Shown here in pieces: positions 55,977 through 64,000 of a stretch of DNA of 64,000 nucleotides. The notes under the pieces are model-generated. The model had not been told where the DNA came from. It did not search any database and worked only from the letters and a program-made list of their open reading frames with translations. A program made the position numbers and the translations under genes. Numbering within the stretch: position 1 is the stretch's first letter; each line of letters starts with the position of its first letter. This DNA comes from Neurospora tetraspora (lineage: Eukaryota > Ascomycota > Sordariomycetes > Sordariales > Sordariaceae): NCBI RefSeq assembly GCF_033439725.1, contig NW_026944391.1, positions 1,054,001 to 1,118,000 of the forward strand, read 5' to 3'.

Positions 55977-57289
55977 TTAAGGCCACCACTTCATGCGCTT
56001 ATAGCTCTCGATAACCTCCTGCAACAGCTCCTTGTTGATCTGGGGTTTCTCATACTTGAACCCGACCAGCTCCTCCAGCCGCGACCCGTCCATGCTTAAG
56101 TCTGTATCCTTGATCAGCTCCTCCTCCATGAAGGGCGTCAGTGGCCCGGGCTTCGTTATCCCCGCGTCCTCGAGCAGGCCGGCCCAAGGGCCTAGCAACT
56201 CGTCGTTAACGTCCTCCACCACGTCGTGCAGGTGGATCTTGGCAAATTGGGAGATGATGGTGCCCTGGAAGCCCGTCTTGATGCCGAACACGTCGCCGAT
56301 CAGGTCCGCCATGGTCCCCTGCGTCGTGTGACCCTTGTCGACCACATTGAAGGTCGGCGTGGGGCCCATCTTGGCCGAGTCCCACTTGGCCTTGCCGGCT
56401 GAGTGCCATTCGGCCACCTGCCAGAGGGCGCGCGTCACGTCGTGGATGTGCACCGTGTTGGTGCAGAGGTGCTTGTTCCACAGCCACTTCATCTCGGACC
56501 CGAGGGCTTGGTAGACGCGCGCCATGCAGAGGGCGGTCGCGACCCATTGCGACGCGTACGGGCCGTACACGTGGGAGAGACGGACGATGACGAGGTTGAG
56601 TCTGGATGGAAGGAAAGGATGTCAGCGATATGCGCATACACGGACTGGTGGTCAGCAGGTGAGTCAAGTCAAAACGTACCCTGGAATCTTGGCCAGCTCC
56701 TCCTCGGCCTGCAGCTTAAAGATGGCAATCTTGCTCCATGGCTTCAGCTTGTCCTGCTCCTTGCTTGGCGATGAGTCCGGCTTATAGACCATTCCCGTGC
56801 TCAGCTCGATAAAGCACTTGACACCCCGCTTGGCGGCTTCCCTTCCCACGGCTAGCGACAGCTCGAGCGAGCGCAGCTTGTACACCTCGTCCTCCTGTGA
56901 GTAGCGCGTCTCACCGCCGCAGTTGAAGACATAGTCCCATTGCTTTCCGTTGGGTCGGTCAAATATCCGTTGGAGAGACTCTGTGGGCGCGCGCGTTAGT
57001 CAATTTCATCCGATGTGGACAATACGCAACGCGGGAACAGGGATGGTGAATCCCAATGAGTCGGAGTCGGGGTTGGACAACACGTACGCTCTCTGCTCGC
57101 ATCCGCCTGCATGAACTTGGATCCCGCGCACGCTTCCTCAAACTCGGGCGCTAGCCAGGCAAGCTGGGGCAGGACCTTGTCGACAACGCGCACTTCGGAA
57201 GCGAGGTTGTTCTTGTGAATGTGAAGGGCGAGGAAACGGCCAATGTAGCCGAGACCACCGATGATGAGGACCGACGGTTTTTCGGCCAT
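55977..57289 (-). CDS. NAD(P)-dependent extended SDR / sterol-dehydrogenase-like epimerase
   Basis: Three exons: 57289-57088, 56980-56680 and 56601-55977, with introns of 107 and 78 bp (GTACGT donors, CTAAC/CTGAC branch points); 375 residues. The Rossmann motif VLIIGGLGYIGRFLALHI (about 7-24) marks the nucleotide-binding domain, followed by EVRVVDK and DYVFNCGGETRYS. The region ELSTGMVYKPDSSPSKEQDK lies where the catalytic Ser/Thr and Tyr sit in extended SDRs, but the usual YxxxK is not evident; KPWSKIAIFKLQAEEEL is at the corresponding helix, with a Trp in place of Tyr. Then VRLSHVYGPYA and FNVVDKGHTTQGTMADLIG resemble the epimerase substrate domain. An NAD-binding fold is clear; activity and substrate are not. 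The gene may encode an atypical or non-catalytic SDR. Confidence 0.88.
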
Positions 57290-60200
57290 CTTGTCGTCTT
57301 GTTTACGTGGGTGTTTGGGTGTGTGTTTGCTCCTTGCTTGCGAAGATGTGTGGTGTGTTGTCGTGGAGATCCTTCGCTTCTCGTCGGTTGGTTCTTGTTG
57401 GCTCCTAAAATGAGGGGGGCCACTTCAATGCGCGGGGTCGAAAAAATGGGCTTCGATTGCCGCAGTGCCGGTGTAAGTTTGCTGGACGCTTCGCTCGCTG
57501 GCAGCGCCGTGTGTTTTTGCTACTGGAGAAGAAATTGATATTATCTCCTTTCACGGCGCGCAATGTCCCGACGTATATAGATTGCGAGCAAGGACGCGAT
57601 AAGGCGTGTGCAGAGAGAGGAGGAGGGTCGAATTGGTGGTTCGTTCCCCTGAGATTGCTTGTCGGGAAACCCCTGCTGGGAAGGATGTGTCTTGGGAACG
57701 ATTGGCGAACCGCACAAACAGAGTTTCCAAGTGACAGCCGAGAGTGAGGGGGAGGGTCCTGACGAGGAGGAGAAAGTCGGGAGAACCTGGGAGAGAGAGG
57801 AGCGAAACTGGAACTGCTGGAGTAGAGATAGAGTAGTGCGGCTCTCGGTTGGGCGATGGGTCTCTTTTGCTTTTTTGGTTGGGGTGGAGGATGGGTCAGA
57901 TATCCGCTTGTAAGATGAAAATGAATCTCCGGGGCAGATAAATAGACGACAACTGGAGATGGGAAGATGGAGACAGATATCGAGAGCAAAAAGCAAAGAG
58001 TGCCGGTCCCTGTTGTTGAGGTGTGAAGTGAGCACAAAAAAACTTAAGGGTAGAGGGATTCCATAAAATAGGGAATTGGAAACCGGGGACTGGGGACGGG
58101 ACTGGAGCCGTGGACGTGGACGGTGGGTGGTGGAGGAAAAAAAAGACGAAAAAAGTGAAGTTGGGCAAATTATCCAGTCGATCGGCTCTGCAGCTAGCAC
58201 CGGAAGATGGATTAGCTCAGCAGTAGTGGTGGCGTGCCAGTGGACGGCCCAGTTAGTGTTCAGGCAACTGGATCGGTGGATGGAGATCTACGACGGGCTC
58301 CTCCGTCCTCACTCCTCCACTCGATTGCAAATGGCTTGTCACCTTCCGACAGACTGTTTGTGTGTGTGTGTTGCAAGGGTTGGATGTCTGTGCTAATTTC
58401 GCCTTTTCATGTATGCCTTGGTGTTGTTGACTATCTTGATGTCAAAGATCAGAGATCACCGATGCCAAGAAGATCCAAAGTGCACAAAACGGAGGTGGAT
58501 CGAGGCACGGACGGAAACCTAGAAGAAAGACAAGACGAAAGAAGGACGGGATGAACGCCCGCAACGAAGTGACCAGTGACCCGGTGACCCAGCGACCCAG
58601 CAGCGACTGCTTTTTTTCTCGCCAGGAACCGAAGCTTGAACCAGGAACGACCAGGCACCGCGGCGGAGCACCACTTTCTCGGCTTTAAGTGGGATCTTTA
58701 TGCCAATCCATCCGTCCCGCATTCCAGAAAAGAGTTGTACAAGTGGGCAAAATGCACAATGAAATGAGGACGTTTCGCAACTGTCCATCAACATCAACCT
58801 TGGTCAGCATGAAGCATCATGGAATGGACAGCCTCAAACATGTTCACATGGCCATCACTCGCTATCATACATCCAGGGCTTCACTGTCCAGGGCTTCACT
58901 GTCCAGGGCTCTAAAAGGACGACCCCCTCCGTTTCCCCCCGTTGAGAGAGGGCTTTTTGTGTCTCTCGCTTCGGCCGGACTCGCATCAGCACAACGACAC
59001 GATCCTGGAAAACGACTCCGGAGTCCTTGTCCTCTTGGACCGAACCATGGCAATGGCAGCAGGGACGGTTGGCCGTTAGCCAGTGCTTACTTTGTTGGGA
59101 GGAGTCGGAGTCATAAGACGGTCTTGGCATCATGATATTTGTGAGAAACGATACAGCCACAATATTGGAGTTGAGGTCGTTAAAAATCGCATTAAAATCT
59201 CAGCACCATACTCCGACGCAGGCCGGTCTCTGCTGCCGAGACACACTGCAACCCGTCGTCGTCTAGGTTTAAAGCAGCCACACTAGAGGACCCAGAGAAG
59301 CGAACGATACCAAGACCGACAGAGCCTCGGATAAGGAATGTGCTAAACCAGATTCTGCACACTCGGCGCCCACGTCGGACAAGAGGGAATCGTGTTGAGA
59401 GACAATGAGATGAGAGACAAGACAATAAAGAGCAAGAGGCAATGGATGGACCAATGGAAGCTAATGGTTGGCTGCAGCGAACTTGTGAGCATCTCATTTA
59501 ACGTACAGCTTCGATATGCAGCTACGTCTGCAAGATGGTCGCGTGGTGGGTAGCATCATGATAGCCTCAACCTTCCATCCCTCGGCCGTTCCCCTTTTCC
59601 CGACTCTCAAACGACTTGTCCGGGAGCAATGATTCTCCCGATTCTCTCCCACTCAACAATGATCTGCCACTCCAAAACAAAGACATTAAACGAGACGGGA
59701 AAAGGCTAAAATGTCAAGGACTGAGCTAGTCGGTGTCAATGCCGTCATCGGCCATTGGTGTGTTAAACTGCTAGAGACTGCGGAGTGCGGTGCGGATGCG
59801 GATATTCAGGGGTTTGATAAACGGCGGCGGCTTTTTTTTTCCTTCCTTTTTTTCCACTTCCAGCAACCTTCTCCGTCTTCCTCCTCCTCCAGCCGAGCCG
59901 CGATGTCGCTCCCGCCAACCCGCTCCGGTGCCAATTGTTCGGTGCTGCCGTTGCTTCAGGGGTAAGCACTAAGGACAACAGAAAAAAAACCATCGCAAAT
60001 TCGCCACCATCATCCTTTCACACACCCACTCACTCACTGTCACCCTTCCATTATCCCACAGAACGTCCAATTACCGCCCACCACGCAGCCTTCCAGAAGT
60101 CTTCTTCAACATTTCCAGAAATTGAATGGCTCCCGGCCAGTCCGTCCGGAGTGGGAACCCGTCGATTCCGCTTTGCGCATGCATGCATCTTCCTGGAGTC

Positions 60201-63200
60201 GGGGGTCGGGGGGTTCAAAGGACGAAACCGAAACAGAGCTTGACGCATGAACACTTGTCCCTTGACCCTTCGAATCACAACTCGCGCATCCCTCGACGGG
60301 GAACGTGGGAAACGGATGAGACGAAACGAGACGAGACGAGACGGCTTCAGACTGGACCGAACGGGACACGAGAAACAAGCGAGAGCGAACATCGAACGAA
60401 CGGATGGCGGGTACCGCAGCATGCTAGCCGCGTGCGTGCCAGCCTCCAAGGGCGATCGCCGACGTGAGATCGATGCAATGGATGTTGTTTGCTCCCAACC
60501 CGTGTCTCAATCTTCCTCTTCTCTCCAGTTATCTCGGGATTCAACCAACGACTACACAGCTTAATTTCCCTGCTGCATAGCGCATTTACGCGAGCTGGAC
60601 AACGCTGATGCTCAACCCGTTTGTCCCTTACTCGCCTCGTCTCACATGGCCTCGCTTGCTCCCAAAGTACCAAAATCCAAACCCATCTCGGCCAAGGCAA
60701 GTGCCTCAAAATCTCAAATACGACTTTACAAGGAGGCATGTACCTTTCAGCTGAAGGACAGGGCGTGTGGGCTTCGGTCAAGGCGCCCAAGTTGGACCAC
60801 CAGCGCGTTAGCACAGACAGACAAGCACGACAACGTCAGCATCGGTCAGCATCGAACGGGGGTCGTCATGAGCAAACATCGTACACAGCGGCAACAACTG
60901 CCGAAGGGCTTGCTTGACCTGAGGAAGTTTCCATCATCTCATTTCCCTCTTCTCCCACATTCAGCCGTTCGGTCAATTATAAATATCTCCCATCATCTTT
61001 TCTCTCGTCTATCTAGCCTCACTAATGCACGTGCGCAAGCAAGTCTGCTTGTTGGGTCCAAAATGTGGTCATCGAAAACTGAAAGGGTCTTAGTCGGGGG
61101 GTCCAGACCCGTCTCTCAGTCTCCCAGTCTTCCCCGCTGGTCTTGACGCCGTTAACGGTCTCGAAGTCTAGCTACAGAACACTACTGCATACATCCCACA
61201 TCGACTACCCTCGAGCTCTTCAAAAAGTCAAGGGGACAGCCCACTTCGCTCCTCCTCCCATTTAAAGCCTAGCAGGCAAGCTTGCTGGGCGCGTTTCCGG
61301 AAGAAGCCAGACAAGGCTCTCATAAACGAGCCGTGAAATAAGATGGCAACACCAAGCCAAGCCAAACCCTCGCAAGCCCAGACGGTGATATCTCGGTACC
61401 AAAGAGTCGGGTCGGTCTAACGGCGGTAGCTCCGATGTTTGGAAGCCCCACGCGTATTTGTCTAGCTCTTCCTTTTAACACGCTCCTTTACGAAGGGTCC
61501 TGCCGGGGTCCTACCGGGGTCAGCGCCGTCTTACTGTAGTCACTGATGACTGATACCGAAGAAACGGTTCAGTCTCACGGCGACAGGTCCGGTCGAGTCG
61601 TTCGTACGCGTCATCTCTCATTTTCTCCTCCATCTCTACTTACACGTTTTACCACGAGCACACCGGACCCACCCAGCGCCGACTGAACAGACCGGAGTGA
61701 GCTCCGCCCCGATAATAACCGCTCAGATTTGCTGTCTGTCGAAAGTCGAACTCCGATTTTGCCGCATGCATACCCTACCGCTACCGCTCGGGTGACACAA
61801 AGTATGTCTCACACTCGTACGGCCCGTATACGGGCGGGCAAGCGGGATGATGTAAGGGTCCAAGGGAGGAGGAGGGCTCGAACAAAGACCCATCTTGACG
61901 TTCCAAAATCGGCAGAGTTTATAGCAGAGTGGTATGATGTTGCTTTCCCCATTTGGAATCCTGTCTGTCTCAATCGAAAGTTGCGGCTGGGGACGGGAGA
62001 CAAGGCTTCAGTCCCTTTCGGGCCAAATTAGCCCGTCTTGCGAACCAGCTTAAACTTCCCAGTGTAGGCAGAAGTAGCGAGCTCTCGGACATTCCGCCGG
62101 TTGAAAGAGCTTGAGATTCGATGTTGTCGATCTATCCCAGTCCAATCCAGTCAGGTCCGTCGTATACTTGCCAATTGTTGACACTCTTTACCTCATCATC
62201 ATCAAATGGCGTAGCATCCATCACATGAACCCAACGGAGTCGTGTGGGAGAAGAGAAGAGAAGAGATGAATCAAAGAGAAAAAAACGTGGCACCCTTGGT
62301 TTCACCATCATCAGACTACCTAATCAACCGCGCGATGTTCCCTCATCCCGTCCCATGTGACCCGTGTGCCCAGCCGGGCCCTGAGGCCGAGTTGTGGATG
62401 ATGATCCACGGTATTGTACATCCATCTCACGTCCCCCGTCCCATACATACTTCATGCTTCACCTTTCTTATCGCTCGCTTGCACTTCCTCCTTTGAGAGG
62501 CTTGCTTGCTGTCCTCAGCTTCCCAAATCCGAATTCCGGAGCTAAAGAGTACCTAGATAAACCCCGGATATCAGCTATTCCCGGGCATCATCGCATATAG
62601 CGATATACATAGGAAGTGATTTACACGGGCAGGCAGGCAGGTTCCAGCTCCTCGGTCGGGATCCAGTCAGTCAGTATTCAATGATACATACTTGAAGCCA
62701 TGTTTCCATTCATGCTTCCAAGGGGGTTTTGTTTTCACCGAAAGTTGATCTAGCTCGTAGACTCGGTATTTACCAAACTTCTGGATCCCAGCTTGGGACC
62801 TACTCAGCTAGGAGCGTACCGTGGTACATATCTTGCTAACGTGATCTCGTCGATCCCACTCGCGAGCTGAATGATAAACCTCAAAGCATTTCGTCGATGA
62901 CTATGTATCCTCACCGCCCGCCCACTTGCCCACTTGCCCACCGGGAAGTGGAGGGCCGGGGGTTCCAGGGTCCCGGTATTTCGGAACAGCATTACGTCGA
63001 TCCTCATTAAGCCTCAGCTAGGCTCGCGTGGCTCGGGTGGATAATTCACACCCTTCGTTTTTCAGCTATGACGAAAGCTGGACAGCTGGACAGCTAGCTA
63101 GCTGTATGGATGGGCATCGATGCTTTTCTTAGCGATAATGATCATCTTCAGCCTCGCTTCTCCCTCGATCGATCCCATAAGTAGTGTATGTACCCCATTA

Positions 63201-64000
63201 CGTACTCCACATGCCCATTACTCTGTAGTATCAGATATATGTAGGGGTATGGGGGTTGTCGATCGTAGTATGTAGATGAATGTGGTGTATCATGTAATGC
63301 TGGTTGGTTTGTTAGCTTGGTACTCTTGGTAGTGTATATTGGACGAGATCTATTCCGAATTGTCCTAAACCTTATAAGTATAAATTGAATGGCTAGGTAC
63401 GGATCGGAAAGGCGTTAATAAGATTCAATATGACATATTTGAATTTCGGAAATGGTATGTTCAAGGTAAGATCACGTCTTTGATTATGGAACGAAACGAA
63501 TAGATTAAATATAAAAAAGCCTAGGGAAGTTGACCAGAGGTCTCGAGCTAACAAACAAACCAGTATTGGACAGTAAGAATGACGGAGGCGGACGCAGCTC
63601 CGGAGTCCGGCTCGTACATACCCCTGGGCTATTTCTCTTCGATTAGAATAGACCCTCGTCAAGTCGATGATGAACCTTGGGCCCTTGGGGGGGATATTCA
63701 TCTCGTGCTTTCGCGAGCGTAGATCCGGTGCCGATGGCGGAGATAGCTCCTGCCGGAGATAGCTCCTGGCGAAGGATGATAGCAAAACTCCAAATTGAGT
63801 TGAGTTGAGTTTGAGTAGGTATTTTGTCCGCAAGTCAGTCATTCATGGCCGTCGTCACCCCTGTCTGTCCTCCCATCTTACCATCTTAAAACCAAAGGCC
63901 ATCAAAGCCCTTACTAGATAGACTAGTACACCCCGGCAGAGCAGAACCGAACATCGATCCTGCCGAATCCCGATTTCGCTACTCCCCGGTCACTCACCCT
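57290..64000. other. 6.7-kb stretch with no supportable gene
   Basis: Beyond the SDR promoter no open frame on either strand combines length, composition and motif. There are TATA-like words (for example TATAAATA near 60978), CT-rich stretches, a 15-base tandem repeat (58872-58910) and many short direct repeats (GAGACGAGACGAGACG near 60325, GGCAGGCAGGCAGG near 62633). It could be the long regulatory and leader region of a gene to the right of the window, or hold non-coding RNAs that sequence alone cannot show. Confidence 0.5.
58872..58910 (+). repeat. 15-base tandem repeat
   Basis: TCCAGGGCTTCACTG is present two and a half times in direct succession, in non-coding DNA. Confidence 0.85.

Noticed and set aside
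57405-58037. 210-codon minus-strand frame upstream of the SDR gene
   Set aside because: Ser/Pro/Arg-rich translation of CT-rich promoter DNA; other frames on both strands are equally long.
59711-60243. Possible small two-exon gene (GTAAGC donor near 59962, CCACAG acceptor near 60061)
   Set aside because: The phase-compatible splice adds only about 20 residues before a stop, and the protein is poly-Ser/poly-Phe low complexity.
63393-63842. 149-codon minus-strand frame at the right end
   Set aside because: AT-rich hydrophobic translation with no motif and no supporting start or splice context.

Overview
The window looks like nuclear DNA of a filamentous ascomycete, most likely a Neurospora-type Sordariales fungus. 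Genes are GC-rich at third codon positions. Introns are short (54-150 bp), with GTAAGT/GTATGT-type donors and CTAAC/CTGAC branch points. A 6-kb AT-rich, ORF-free island holds an LTR element whose two LTRs differ only by transitions, the signature of repeat-induced point mutation (RIP). Species is inferred, not proven.

Layout, left to right. 0-12 kb: a partial minus-strand gene running off the left edge, a BTB/POZ protein, cytosolic methionyl-tRNA synthetase, two MITE-like inverted-repeat elements, an Old Yellow Enzyme-type oxidoreductase and a pyroglutamyl peptidase. 14-27 kb: a CFEM GPI-anchored protein, another MITE, a GT17 glycosyltransferase, riboflavin synthase, the MUS81 nuclease, phosphoacetylglucosamine mutase, and an uncharacterised reading frame that follows the mutase stop in the same frame. 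27-37 kb: a small repeat array, type I arginine methyltransferase, a MOB-family protein and a family X DNA polymerase divergent from it. 37-47 kb: a small secreted six-cysteine protein, a decayed NB-ARC/TPR receptor (NLR), a small divergent partner gene, the mitochondrial phosphate carrier, a CBS-domain protein and a lipocalin/FABP-like protein. 47.4-53.7 kb: the AT-rich LTR island. 56-57.3 kb: an atypical SDR. The last 6.7 kb has no supportable gene.

The most interesting locus is 38.5-41.8 kb. The NLR begins with a short Gly/Asn-rich motif (NGPISGQNFVAG...GG..NI), and the small protein encoded head-to-head next to it ends with a similar one (NGSISGSKFVSG...GG..NI). Their start codons are only 43 bp apart. 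This matches the architecture of fungal amyloid-signalling pairs such as NWD2/HET-S and the sigma-motif clusters: motif at the N-terminus of the receptor and at the C-terminus of the effector. The receptor copy is broken here, while the partner reading frame is whole.

Otherwise the window is mostly ordinary housekeeping content (translation, riboflavin and UDP-GlcNAc synthesis, DNA repair, kinase co-activation, mitochondrial transport), interspersed with small non-autonomous repeats in the intergenic stretches.
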